Shown: positions 1-6,046 of the stretch, piece by piece | Numbering within the stretch: the stretch's first letter is position 1 | How the letters are laid out: each line of letters opens with the position of its first letter | Assembly: GCA_020349865.1 (NCBI GenBank) | Contig: CP070700.1 | Location: 4,254,249-4,263,992, forward strand | Length of the DNA: 9,744 nucleotides | Direction: 5' to 3' | From: Desulfobacteraceae bacterium | GTDB lineage: Bacteria > Desulfobacterota > DSM-4660 > Desulfatiglandales > Desulfatiglandaceae | Notes under the pieces: model-generated | What the model was told of the DNA's origin: nothing | Database searches by the model: none | The model's input: the letters and a program-made list of their open reading frames with translations, nothing else | Program-made: the position numbers and the translations under genes

Positions 1-828
1 GAGAAAGAACCCTTTTTCCACGTGCTTCCAGGCACCAATTCCTTAACTCTATCAACAGCAGGATGCAATTTCCAGTGCAAGTTTTGCGAGAATTGGGAAA
101 TCTCCCAGGCATTGCCGGAGGAGGTATATAGTCACGAGATCACACCAGAACTCGTTGTAATAAAAGCAAAAGAGATGGGTGCCCGCTCCATTGCATACAC
201 TTATGCGGAGCCTACAATCTTCTATGAGTATATGTTTGACACTGCCTCCTTGGCTAAGAAGGCGGGTCTTCTAAATGTCATCCACTCCAATGGTTTCATC
301 AATGAGGATCCACTGAGAAACCTTTGCAAGGTGTTACATGCGGTCCATATTGATCTAAAGGGATTTACAGACGCATTTTACCATGAATTATCTAACGGAG
401 AACTGGCCCCTGTGCTTGAGACCATGAAGACACTCAAGCAGGAGAGAATTCACCTGGAGATCACCAATCTCATGATCCCCACAAAGAATGATGAGATGTC
501 GGTGGTAAGGAAAATGTGCCTCTGGGTGAAAAGAGAACTGGGCGCGGATACTCCGGTCCATTTCTCTCGGTTCTATCCTTTGTATAAGCTCAGGCGTCTC
601 CCCCCAACACCGGTTTCGACGCTGGAGAAAGCCCGGGAGGTGGCTTTATCGACAGACCTTGAGTATGTCTATGTGGGGAGGGTACCGGGTCACGAGGGCT
701 GGAACACCTTCTGTCCCAGGTGCGAGAAAATGGTAATCCAGCGAACAGGATACATGGTTAGAGAAATACATTTAAAGGATGGCAAGTGTGAATATTGTGG
801 AAAACCCATACCTGGTATTTGGGAGTGA
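1..828 (+). CDS. amrS: AmrS-like radical SAM enzyme (5' end outside window)
   Basis: The reading frame is open from base 1, so the N-terminus lies upstream; 275 residues are visible and roughly 60 are probably missing compared with the usual length of the family. The visible part opens with a PFFHVLPG stretch, then the radical SAM cluster motif CNFQCKFC (CX3CX2C) followed by ENWEIS, as in the AmmeMemoRadiSam radical SAM enzyme and its PFL-activase-like relatives. The C-terminus has two CXXC pairs (CPRC and CEYC) that look like a small zinc-ribbon or auxiliary metal site and ends in GKPIPGIWE, also typical of AmrS. The family binds a 4Fe-4S cluster and cleaves S-adenosylmethionine; its true substrate is not settled. 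Its usual partners (AMMECR1 and MEMO domains) are not visible here and could lie upstream. It converges with the next gene at a distance of 12 bp, with no terminator between them. Confidence 0.85.
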   Translation, partial: EKEPFFHVLPGTNSLTLSTAGCNFQCKFCENWEISQALPEEVYSHEITPELVVIKAKEMGARSIAYTYAEPTIFYEYMFDTASLAKKAGLLNVIHSNGFINEDPLRNLCKVLHAVHIDLKGFTDAFYHELSNGELAPVLETMKTLKQERIHLEITNLMIPTKNDEMSVVRKMCLWVKRELGADTPVHFSRFYPLYKLRRLPPTPVSTLEKAREVALSTDLEYVYVGRVPGHEGWNTFCPRCEKMVIQRTGYMVREIHLKDGKCEYCGKPIPGIWE

Positions 829-840
829 GTAATAAAGGAT

Positions 841-1905
841 TTAGCCTGATCGCTGGTGCTTGTAAAAATCCCTGACAGCTATTGAGCGGGAGTCAAGATT
901 GGTCAAGCCGTTTTGTTCAGCCCAGTCTATTGCTTCCAAGAATTCCTGTACGGTTATTCCACGGCCGATTTCTGGATAGTCAAAGGCTTTGTAGTCCACA
1001 CGATATTGGGGCATTATATTTACATATGTGGATTTGGGAAGGTTATCTGCGACCCATTTTGTGAATTTCTCCGTCCCTGCCACCCGGTTGGGCATGACTA
1101 AGTGCCGGATCATCAGCCCACGAATAGCAATTCCTTGCTCATCCACCAGGAGCTCTCCCACCTGCTGGTTCATTTCGGCGATGGCTTTCTTTGCCACTTC
1201 TGGGTAGTCTGAGGCCCCGGCTGAATACTTTGCCGCCCGATCAGCGTCCATATATTTCATGTCTGGCAAATAGATATCCACTACGCCTTCTAAGAGCTTC
1301 AGTATTTCTAAGCGCTCGTAACCACTGGTATTGTAGACCAGGGGAAGACGCAGTCCTTTGTTCAAGGCAATCCGGGTGGCATTGAGTATGTTGGGCATGA
1401 CGTGGGTGGGTGTGACCAAGTTGATGTTATGGCAGCCCATCTGCTGGAGCTTAACCATAATATCTGCCAGGTCTTCATCCTGCATTTTTTTTCCTTTTCC
1501 CTCGTGGGAGATGGGCCAGTTCTGGCAAAAGATGCAACGGAGATTGCAATTGGAAAGAAAGATGGTTCCAGACCCATGCTGGCCCACCAAGGGTATCTCT
1601 TCGCCATAGTGGGGATGGGCGCTGAAAATCACAGGTCTGGCCGGAGCCCTGCAGAACCCCGTTTCGCCCTTTAACCGATTCACCCCGCACTGTCGAGGGC
1701 AGAGGTGGCAATCCTGGAAAATGCTGTAGGCCTGCTCGATTCTCCGTGCCAGTTTGCCCTCTTTTTCTAATTTTTCATAGGCTGGATGCCATTGCTCACG
1801 TTTTTTTTGCCCGGCATGAAGGGAACCTGGGGAGAGAAACAGTGAGCTGCCCAAAAGGAACGAACATTTGATAAAATCCCGGCGAGTGATCTCCATACCG
1901 GACAC
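841..1905 (-). CDS. Twin-arginine-signal radical SAM protein, PflX/PflA-like
   Basis: The product is 354 residues. It begins with a twin-arginine signal (TRRDFIK at residues 7-13, then a hydrophobic stretch to about residue 26 and a possible cleavage site near LHA-G at 29-32). After a linker comes a cysteine-rich segment (C66, C69, C73, C85; the CPRXCGVNR pattern) and the radical SAM cluster CX3CX2C at C120, C124, C127 followed by QNWPIS. This arrangement matches the COG1313 group of uncharacterised pyruvate-formate-lyase-activase-like proteins, not the canonical PflA. The start is taken as GTG at 1905 because AAGG lies 7 bases upstream; an in-frame ATG at 1896 would remove only three residues and keep the RR motif. 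The export signal on a radical SAM enzyme is unusual, because these need cytoplasmic electron donors; the Tat system could export the folded, cluster-loaded protein. The substrate is unknown. Family assignment is firm, function is not. Confidence 0.85.
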   Translation of the reverse strand: MSGMEITRRDFIKCSFLLGSSLFLSPGSLHAGQKKREQWHPAYEKLEKEGKLARRIEQAYSIFQDCHLCPRQCGVNRLKGETGFCRAPARPVIFSAHPHYGEEIPLVGQHGSGTIFLSNCNLRCIFCQNWPISHEGKGKKMQDEDLADIMVKLQQMGCHNINLVTPTHVMPNILNATRIALNKGLRLPLVYNTSGYERLEILKLLEGVVDIYLPDMKYMDADRAAKYSAGASDYPEVAKKAIAEMNQQVGELLVDEQGIAIRGLMIRHLVMPNRVAGTEKFTKWVADNLPKSTYVNIMPQYRVDYKAFDYPEIGRGITVQEFLEAIDWAEQNGLTNLDSRSIAVRDFYKHQRSG

Positions 1906-2233
1906 CCCATTACCTTAAGTGCCAGAGGCTCCTTTGTTCAAGCGTTCCGCGAAAAACCTTGTGCCATGTACTCTTTTGATCACTGGATTGAGGATCTAAT
2001 GATTGTTGCTAAAAGAATTTAGCCTACCAACAGAACAACGAACGCCCTGTCACGAGACATCCTGGCAACATTTGAGATGCTTCTCCATTTTATGAACCCT
2101 TGGTATAGGTCAAGTGGATAACAGGAAGATTTGAATTTATGAAACGACAAAATATGTCGTGCGTCAAGAAAAATCGGTTCATCACAAGAATCCCGTTTGC
2201 AAAAAAATATCTCTCAGTAAACTAATTCACCGT
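1906..2233. other. Intergenic region, upstream of the Tat radical SAM gene
   Basis: This 328 bp stretch has no convincing gene. On the minus strand, TTGACC and TAAAAT about 15 bases apart (near 2088-2116) could be a promoter for the Tat radical SAM gene, but the spacer is short. A perfect inverted repeat, ACGACA-5-TGTCGT, lies at 2144-2160. A 28-codon basic reading frame (2139-2225, plus) follows an AGGAAG but has no other support. Confidence 0.35.
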
Positions 2234-2240
2234 TTAACTG
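2215..2240 (-). terminator. Possible weak terminator of the DRR-repeat gene
   Basis: On the minus strand CAGTTAAAC (2240-2232) can pair with GTTTACTG (2222-2215), with one bulged base and a 9-base loop, and a run of seven T follows at 2207-2201. The stem overlaps the stop codon of the 2234-2512 gene and seven bases separate stem and T-run, so this is not a canonical intrinsic terminator. Confidence 0.3.
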
Positions 2241-2512
2241 TTTTTTTTAGAAGCCCCCCATATTTGCTGGTCTTTCTCCCTTAGTTTGCTTTTTCTCCTG
2301 TCAGCATTACTTCTCCGATCAATTCCGCTTCTCCGGTCTAACCCACTTCTTCGATCAAGGAGCGTCCTCCGACCTGGTTGCTGCCTTCTCTCAGGGATAT
2401 GGCCGTCGTATTTAAATTGGCGCCTGTCAATCCCGGATCGTCTGCCAGCGTTGTCTTTTATTTCTGTTGGCAAGTAAATATCACTTGGCGTGAAATGTGC
2501 TTTATTAGTCAT
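2234..2512 (-). CDS. Small basic protein with tandem DRR repeats
   Basis: The product is 92 residues, very rich in Arg and Asp. RRSGIDRR at residues 24-31 is followed by ERRQQPGRR at 41-49 and then four six-residue units starting DRR at residues 53, 59, 65 and 71 (DRRSGL, DRRSGI, DRRSNA, DRRKSK). There is no signal peptide, membrane segment or recognisable catalytic domain. Similar DRR-repeat stretches occur in Desulfobacterota proteins, sometimes beside PilZ or response-regulator domains; I know of no established function. No Shine-Dalgarno sequence precedes the ATG. Instead the start overlaps, as ATGA, the stop of a short upstream frame (2509-2637), which points to translational coupling with the gene before it. 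The regular acid-base pattern may form a salt-bridged helix or bind nucleic acid, but that is speculation. Confidence 0.65.
   Translation of the reverse strand: MTNKAHFTPSDIYLPTEIKDNAGRRSGIDRRQFKYDGHIPERRQQPGRRTLLDRRSGLDRRSGIDRRSNADRRKSKLREKDQQIWGASKKNS
2285..2356 (-). repeat. Four 18-bp tandem units inside the DRR-repeat gene
   Basis: Four head-to-tail 18-bp units lie at 2339-2356, 2321-2338, 2303-2320 and 2285-2302. Each reads GAYMGRAGAA at its start and encodes DRR plus three residues. The units have diverged at several silent and non-silent positions, so this is an older in-frame repeat kept at the protein level and not a fresh slippage product. Confidence 0.8.
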
Positions 2513-2740
2513 GATTCATTAGTTTCATTGTGCTGGGGTTTTTTCAATACACCCATAACCTTCAAATCTATAACTTCGTCCCCCTTCTTTTGAGTATTAC
2601 CTTCCGAAATCTGGTGGAGGAAATTAGCCGTTCCCATTTAACAAATGCGGTTGCCCGAAACTGTGTAATACATACAGCGAGATTATCATCCGGTTTTTTA
2701 TCTACTTCAACCCTAATGCAGGGCCTTTCCCCATTGATTC
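2509..2740 (-). pseudogene. Out-of-frame coding remnant continuing the 2702-2932 gene
   Basis: Downstream of the 2702-2932 gene two other minus-strand frames look like protein. One is open from 2738 to 2568 and its first part reads RVEVDKKPDDNLAVCITQF; it has no usual start codon. The other, 2509-2637, is a 42-residue ATG frame ending GDEVIDLKVMGVLKKP plus ten residues. Adding one base near 2726-2732 (GGGGAAAGG) and one near 2632-2640 (TTAAATGGGAA) would join all three frames into one protein of about 143 residues whose TGA stop overlaps the ATG of the DRR-repeat gene. The joined product would be a GspE-N-like domain with an unidentified C-terminal half. It could be real decay, two indel errors in the assembly, or chance. 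I do not recognise the C-terminal half. Confidence 0.4.
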
Positions 2741-2932
2741 AAGCACTTCATCAATTTGGGAGATACTGATTAACCCTTGGTCCAACAATATCCTACCGAT
2801 GAATCTGTGCTTGCCTTTAAATTTATTCTCCATTTCCTGAATACTCACAACCTTGGTAAGATTTTCTGAAGTAATAAATCCTCTTTCAACGGCAGTGATC
2901 CCAAAGCGTTTTTCGGCCTGTTCGCGTTCCAT
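2702..2932 (-). CDS. Small GspE-N-like (MshEN-type) domain protein, possibly truncated
   Basis: The product is 76 residues. Its pattern FGITAVERGFIT...L...IQEMENK...GKHRFIGRILLDQGLIS..QIDEVLE resembles one repeat of the N-terminal domain of type II secretion and type IV pilus ATPases (GspE-N), a fold that in MshE-type proteins binds c-di-GMP. The longer LLDQGLIS..QIDEVL half is the best-matching part. AAAGG lies 7 bases before the ATG, a good start signal. It belongs to a group of small stand-alone proteins with this fold that I associate with Desulfobacterota; their function is not known. The last residues after DEVLESMGK may be an out-of-frame tail, because coding-like sequence continues in another frame (see 2509-2740). 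It may bind a nucleotide second messenger, but I cannot show that from the sequence. Confidence 0.6.
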   Translation of the reverse strand: MEREQAEKRFGITAVERGFITSENLTKVVSIQEMENKFKGKHRFIGRILLDQGLISISQIDEVLESMGKGPALGLK

Positions 2933-3549
2933 GTTATTACCTTTATTTTCCTTGTGTCTTACTCAAATAGCTTCAAGTGAAGATTTTCCATCATTTTTTC
3001 CTAAGTATTTCCAAAATCTTGCATCCCCTATTAGCAAAACAATAAAAACTAATGGCAGTTTTAATAATGTAGTTTAACCAGATAAATACAAAGATTTCAT
3101 ACGATCTACATATTGAAGTAGATAATTTCTTATTCAGCCCTCTGTCCACAAATCGGCAGTGCAGGTGGAGAGGGTTTAGGCAATGTTGAATGGCAAGTAG
3201 TTTTCCTAACAATATTCCATCCAGGTTTTCTGTTTTGGTTACACGGCCAAAAACTGTTTTCGGTTTTTCTGTAATGAAATGTATCTGTTTGTAGAGCAAA
3301 GCTCATGCCGGACAAAGACATCGGATCCTTCGCTTTTGATTATCAATTATTTAGAATAGTTACCCTGCTTTAACTACGAAACGAATTAACATGCGGATAA
3401 GAAATACCACCTGTTTTGGGAAATCAACTTCGACTTATTGGTAAAAATTTACATAACTTCGCAGGGCGATAGTGGATGGGGACGACCCACAAAGGCGAGA
3501 AGGTGGCGCTGGCAACATCATTCCAAAAAAAGGCATAAAATCCGGTCCC
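2933..3549. other. Long intergenic region without a convincing gene
   Basis: In these 617 bp the only long open frames (2991-3299 and 3130-3321, both minus) have composition and sequence unlike real proteins and no ribosome binding site. A hairpin-forming segment lies at 3138-3174. A 20-codon frame at 3476-3538 (plus) follows AGGG but has no other support. I see no clear promoter for the 2702-2932 gene. Confidence 0.5.
3138..3174. other. Stem-loop in intergenic DNA
   Basis: CCCTCT (3138-3143) plus CCAC (3146-3149) pair with GTGG (3165-3168) plus AGAGGG (3169-3174): ten base pairs with a two-base bulge and a 15-base loop. No T-run of terminator length follows on either strand. It could be part of a structured RNA or an mRNA leader of the minus-strand gene ending at 2702. 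Confidence 0.4.
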
Positions 3550-4005
3550 TTATGAATCTTCCAGGGAATGCTTCTGTAAACGAACAATTAGCACGGAACA
3601 GGGAGCCCTGTGAGCCAGCCTCTTGGCCACGCTCCCAAAGACGACCAGACCCACACCTGAAAGTCCATAGGAACCGGTCACCACAAGATCAACTCGGTTT
3701 TCTGCCAGGTATGTTATTACTTCAGATGAAACGTGGCCGTCGAGTACCACCAATTCAGAATCAATAGAGTCACTTATCCTTGAACTATATTCCTTCTGCA
3801 TCCGGTCTTCTAATTCCATGATCATCGATTTCTTTGATTCTACAGGGAAAACCCATTCTGCATCCGCCAGCACAGGATTAACAACCTGAGGCAGGACGTG
3901 AATCACGAAGAGTTTGGCCCCGTATTTTTCGGCCATATCAAGGGCCGTAACAAAGGCTGCCTCAGCATTTTCTGAAAAATCGGTGCAACAGGCAATTTTC
4001 TTCAT
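3550..4005 (-). CDS. Universal stress protein, UspA family
   Basis: The product is 151 residues, a single Usp domain of normal length. It starts MKKIACCTDFSENA, the usual first strand with the conserved Asp at residue 9. The ATP-binding signature G-2X-G-9X-G(S/T) is present in full: G111, G114, then G124-S125, within a VVTGSYGLSG stretch. It ends with the typical last strand SVLIVR. Members with this motif usually bind ATP, dimerise and act in the cytoplasm in survival under stress or energy limitation. The gene stands alone: 617 bp from the next minus-strand gene downstream and divergent from the NUDIX gene. Only a weak GAG precedes the ATG, and no clear promoter can be named. Confidence 0.93.
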   Translation of the reverse strand: MKKIACCTDFSENAEAAFVTALDMAEKYGAKLFVIHVLPQVVNPVLADAEWVFPVESKKSMIMELEDRMQKEYSSRISDSIDSELVVLDGHVSSEVITYLAENRVDLVVTGSYGLSGVGLVVFGSVAKRLAHRAPCSVLIVRLQKHSLEDS

Positions 4006-4380
4006 AGGCGTATCTCAATTATCAGCTAAAAATGGTTGACATAAAAATTGACCCAATCACTCCATTGATCCGACGCAAAGTATTGTGGAAAACCATCTGG
4101 AATTTAATGGCGGCATAGCCAAGTCGAAGGTGCATAGATACTGGTTGCTACACATCAAAATGATAGACAAAAAGATGAAAGATTACAATTTTAAAATCAA
4201 CGCATTTTGTCATTTTGCCTTGAATGCAAGGGCTCTTTGGCGTATCATTTTTTCGTGTCACCTCATTGGTATTGTTTGATCTGCGCTTTGAGTACGTTTA
4301 TCTTGCCCAATCAGCGAGGTTTTTACAACTTATTCCCTTTTGACTTATTTCCAATAGCGGTGTTGGAGGAAGGGCATTTA
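4006..4380. other. Intergenic region between uspA-like gene and NUDIX gene
   Basis: This 375 bp divergent spacer is AT-rich. The NUDIX frame stays open back to 4207, but that extension does not resemble the family and lies upstream of a good ribosome binding site. A second frame at 4085-4279 also looks like chance. It should hold the promoters of both flanking genes, but I cannot pick convincing -35/-10 pairs. Confidence 0.45.
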
Positions 4381-4824
4381 ATGAAAAGAGATTATCCTGA
4401 AGGTCCTATTGTAGGGGTAGCAGCAGTCATCTTTTCGGGAGAATCGGTTTTGATGGCCCGCAGAAATCAAGAACCGGGCAGGGGTCAGTGGAGCCTTCCA
4501 GGTGGTGGGGTAGAATTAGGCGAGAGCCTTTTGGATGCATTAAGGAGAGAGTTATTGGAAGAGATCTCCATCAAAGTGGATATAGGCGGTTTGATCGGTG
4601 TTTTTGACCGGGTTATTCGGGACCGGGAAAATAAGGTTCGCTATCACTACGTGCTGATTGATTTCTGGGGTTGGATTACCTCAGGTCAGCCAAGGCACGG
4701 ATCGGACATAAGCGAATTGCGATTCGTTCCCCTTGAAGAACTCGATTTGTTCGAAATCAGTAAGGAGATAAAGGAAACGGTGCGGAAAGCCGTGGATATG
4801 CGGAAAAGGGCGATTAACGATTGA
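4381..4824 (+). CDS. NUDIX hydrolase
   Basis: With the ATG at 4381 the product is 147 residues, normal for a stand-alone NUDIX domain. The start is chosen because GGAGGAAGGG (4365-4374) lies just upstream and the domain begins directly with GPIVGVAAVIF. The Nudix box GX5EX7REUXEEXGU is visible from GGVELGE to RRELLEEISI. All acidic and REXXEE residues that bind the metal are kept, but the Gly near the end of the box is Ser. WSLPGGGVELGE is the pattern of the ADP-ribose pyrophosphatase/MutT-like group. Such enzymes hydrolyse nucleoside diphosphates linked to another moiety; the substrate here cannot be named. The gene is flanked by a divergent stress-protein gene and a convergent signal-peptidase gene, so there is no operon context. 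Confidence 0.9.
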   Translation: MKRDYPEGPIVGVAAVIFSGESVLMARRNQEPGRGQWSLPGGGVELGESLLDALRRELLEEISIKVDIGGLIGVFDRVIRDRENKVRYHYVLIDFWGWITSGQPRHGSDISELRFVPLEELDLFEISKEIKETVRKAVDMRKRAIND

Positions 4825-4859
4825 TGCTCCCTTAATTGTCAAGCGCCAATCGAAAATCG
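4811..4859. repeat. Inverted repeat between convergent NUDIX and lepB genes
   Basis: CGATTAACGATTG (4811-4823) pairs with CAATCGAAAATCG (4847-4859) apart from an AA/AA internal loop. The left arm covers the last codons and stop of the NUDIX gene. There is no T-run, but a shared hairpin between convergent genes could help end both transcripts. Confidence 0.4.
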
Positions 4860-4872
4860 TCAATCCAATGCC

Positions 4873-5490
4873 CTACTTGACCACGTGGAGAAACCGTTTC
4901 CAGTGAGGCCATGACCAGTAAATGATAAAGGCCTTTCCTTTAACCGATCTTAGCGGCACAAACCCCCAAACCCTGCTATCAGAGCTGTGATCCCGATTAT
5001 CACCCATAACGAAAAGGTGGTTTTCCGGTATAATGATAGGCCGGTTATGCGCTTTTGATATATGCCGAGGCGGGCTATTGCGGCCCTCGGTGTAGAAGCC
5101 GTATTTGTCATCGTAGAGGTTACCATTAATATAGATTTTCCGATCGATAATATCTATGCGGTCACCAGGAACGCCGATTACGCGCTTGATGTAGTCCTTG
5201 CTGGTGTCATGCGGATAGATGAAAACAATTACATCGTCACGTTGCGGCTTGCTGATCGGGATAATAGTTTGACGTGAAAAAGGGATTTTAACGCCATAGA
5301 TGAACTTATTGACGAGGATATGGTCACCAACCAACAGTGTGGGTTCCATAGAGCCTGAGGGAATCTTAAAGGCTTGAACCACGAAGGCGCGTATGAAAAG
5401 GGCGAGTAACACAGCAATAGCTGCTGCTTCGGCATATTCACGGACTGTACTTTTCTTTTTCCCTCTATTTCTTGAAATCATAACGGCCAA
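4873..5490 (-). CDS. lepB: Signal peptidase I
   Basis: The product is 205 residues. It has one N-terminal membrane segment (about 20-38) followed by the catalytic serine box IPSGSMEPTL (nucleophile Ser47), the lysine box DYIKRVIGVPGD (general base Lys102) and the C-terminal MGDNRDHSSDSRVWG box. All the S26-family residues are present, so it should be active. It cleaves signal peptides from Sec- and Tat-exported proteins on the outer face of the inner membrane, and could process the exported proteins encoded nearby. The start is a TTG at 5490: AGGAGG lies six bases upstream, whereas the in-frame ATG at 5481 is 15 bases from it. The gene is transcribed away from the pilus operon and has a leader with two hairpins. 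Confidence 0.96.
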   Translation of the reverse strand: MAVMISRNRGKKKSTVREYAEAAAIAVLLALFIRAFVVQAFKIPSGSMEPTLLVGDHILVNKFIYGVKIPFSRQTIIPISKPQRDDVIVFIYPHDTSKDYIKRVIGVPGDRIDIIDRKIYINGNLYDDKYGFYTEGRNSPPRHISKAHNRPIIIPENHLFVMGDNRDHSSDSRVWGFVPLRSVKGKAFIIYWSWPHWKRFLHVVK

Positions 5491-5500
5491 AAAAAGCCTC
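5491..5500 (-). promoter_or_regulatory. Ribosome binding site fixing a TTG start for lepB
   Basis: On the minus strand AGGAGG is followed by CTTTTT and then TTG. The spacing suits TTG and not the ATG nine bases further in, so translation most likely starts at TTG. Confidence 0.75.
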
Positions 5501-5522
5501 CTGAAATGTAATATTTGATAGA

Positions 5523-5558
5523 TTAGGATTTTTTCTATCCTAAGAGGCGAAACCGCCT
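5523..5558 (-). promoter_or_regulatory. Two adjacent hairpins in the lepB leader
   Basis: On the minus strand AGGCG-GTTT-CGCCT (5558-5545) is followed directly by TTAGGAT-7-ATCCTAA (5543-5523), both perfect. They lie 22 to 55 bases before the AGGAGG of lepB and may control stability or translation of the message. They match no riboswitch class that I recognise. Confidence 0.4.
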
Positions 5559-5596
5559 TTCACAAAATTGCGGAGCCATTTTATGACTCGGAACGA

Positions 5597-5625
5597 ATTT
5601 AGTCCCTCCTATTCTGATTTGTAAA
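5597..5625 (-). promoter_or_regulatory. Candidate lepB promoter
   Basis: On the minus strand TTTACA (5625-5620) and CTAAAT (5602-5597) are 17 bases apart. The -35 is good and the -10 weak. The resulting leader would be about 100 bases and contain both hairpins. Confidence 0.3.
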
Positions 5626-5652
5626 GTATTTTTTGTTCAATACCGTAAAATC

Positions 5653-5669
5653 ATGCCCACTTTGGGCAT
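5653..5669. repeat. Perfect 7-bp inverted repeat with 3-base centre
   Basis: ATGCCCA-CTT-TGGGCAT is perfect over seven pairs. It lies between lepB and the first pilus-side promoter, upstream of both. It could be an operator for a dimeric regulator or a tight hairpin. Confidence 0.45.
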
Positions 5670-5819
5670 TAACCCGTTTCAAACAATCAAAATTTTAAAG
5701 TTAGTGATCGCAAGGTGAGATTGTTCAACAGCACAGTAGGGTGGGATAACAAAGCAGACAATAGAAATTGCGGTGCGAATGGAGGTACAAGATATAGTAT
5801 CATGACTCCAGTATCTCTA

Positions 5820-5875
5820 CTATATATGTATGAATTATATAAAATTTAGTTAATTTATAAAAATACTTGACAAAT
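5820..5875 (+). repeat. AT-rich promoter repeat, copy 1
   Basis: This copy shares about 51 of 56 aligned positions with 6365-6422, apart from a 2-base indel in an A-run. The shared part covers a long A/T tract (UP-element-like) and the -35 hexamer with three more bases (TTGACAAAT); similarity stops before the -10. Weaker similarity reaches roughly 50 bases further upstream in both copies. Confidence 0.85.
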
Positions 5876-5895
5876 CAGTGCGTTTATTCTATCAT
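5867..5895 (+). promoter_or_regulatory. Sigma70-type promoter P1 of the riboswitch transcript
   Basis: A consensus TTGACA (5867-5872), a 17-base spacer and TATCAT (5890-5895) follow an A/T-rich upstream tract. Transcription should start near 5902, about 20 bases before the conserved riboswitch core. Confidence 0.75.
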
Positions 5896-5916
5896 TTTAT
5901 ACAAAATATAAATATA

Positions 5917-6003
5917 GCGAAAGGGCAAAGCCGCTGAAAGGCGGCGACGCAAAGCTACGGGTCTACAGCCGAAAGGCCATGATCGCCGGGTTACCGACGG
6001 TTA
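5917..6003 (+). promoter_or_regulatory. Cyclic di-GMP-I (GEMM-I) riboswitch
   Basis: The conserved core is present in order. GGGCAAAG (5923-5930) leads into helix P2 (GCCGCU/GGCGGC) closed by a GAAA tetraloop at 5936-5939. GACGCAAAGC (5946-5955) and ACGGGTCT begin P3, which is capped by GCC-GAAA-GGC (5968-5977). GATCGCCGGGTTACCG (5981-5996) closes the aptamer. This matches the class first described as GEMM, which binds c-di-GMP; a subgroup in Geobacter relatives binds 3',3'-cGAMP. The GGG at 5923-5925 fits the c-di-GMP form as I remember it, but ligand choice needs an alignment. It sits between promoter P1 and an intrinsic terminator, so it should act on transcription. Its nearest plus-strand targets are the XRE gene and pilMNOPQ. 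Confidence 0.92.
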
Positions 6004-6014
6004 ATCTGGAAGAA

Positions 6015-6046
6015 GCCTTTGGGTGGCGATACCCAAAGGCGTTTTT
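6015..6046 (+). terminator. Intrinsic terminator, expression platform of the riboswitch
   Basis: GCCTTTGGGT (6015-6024) and ACCCAAAGGC (6031-6040) form a perfect ten-pair stem with a six-base loop, followed by GTTTTT. It starts about 12 bases after the aptamer, so ligand binding probably decides whether it forms. I could not identify a convincing anti-terminator pairing by eye, so the direction (ON or OFF) is open. Confidence 0.9.

Noticed and set aside
2109..2122. DnaA-box-like AGTGGATAA on the plus strand
   Set aside because: A single imperfect box without neighbours or an AT-rich unwinding element is no evidence of an origin.
2139..2225. 28-codon basic frame with AGGAAG upstream
   Set aside because: It is short, overlaps an inverted repeat and the possible terminator of the convergent gene, and has no recognisable features.
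2991..3299. 102-codon minus-strand frame
   Set aside because: Residue composition is unlike a real protein, there is no ribosome binding site, and the codons run through AT-rich intergenic DNA.
3476..3538. 20-codon frame that looks coding-like (MGTTHKGEKVALATSF at its start) with AGGG upstream
   Set aside because: A stop lies just before it in the same frame and it is too short to judge; it may be a remnant but I cannot link it to a family.
3438..3767. 109-codon plus-strand frame
   Set aside because: Most of it is the antisense shadow of the universal stress protein gene.
4207..4380. N-terminal extension of the NUDIX frame
   Set aside because: It does not resemble the family, and a strong ribosome binding site stands right before the ATG at 4381.
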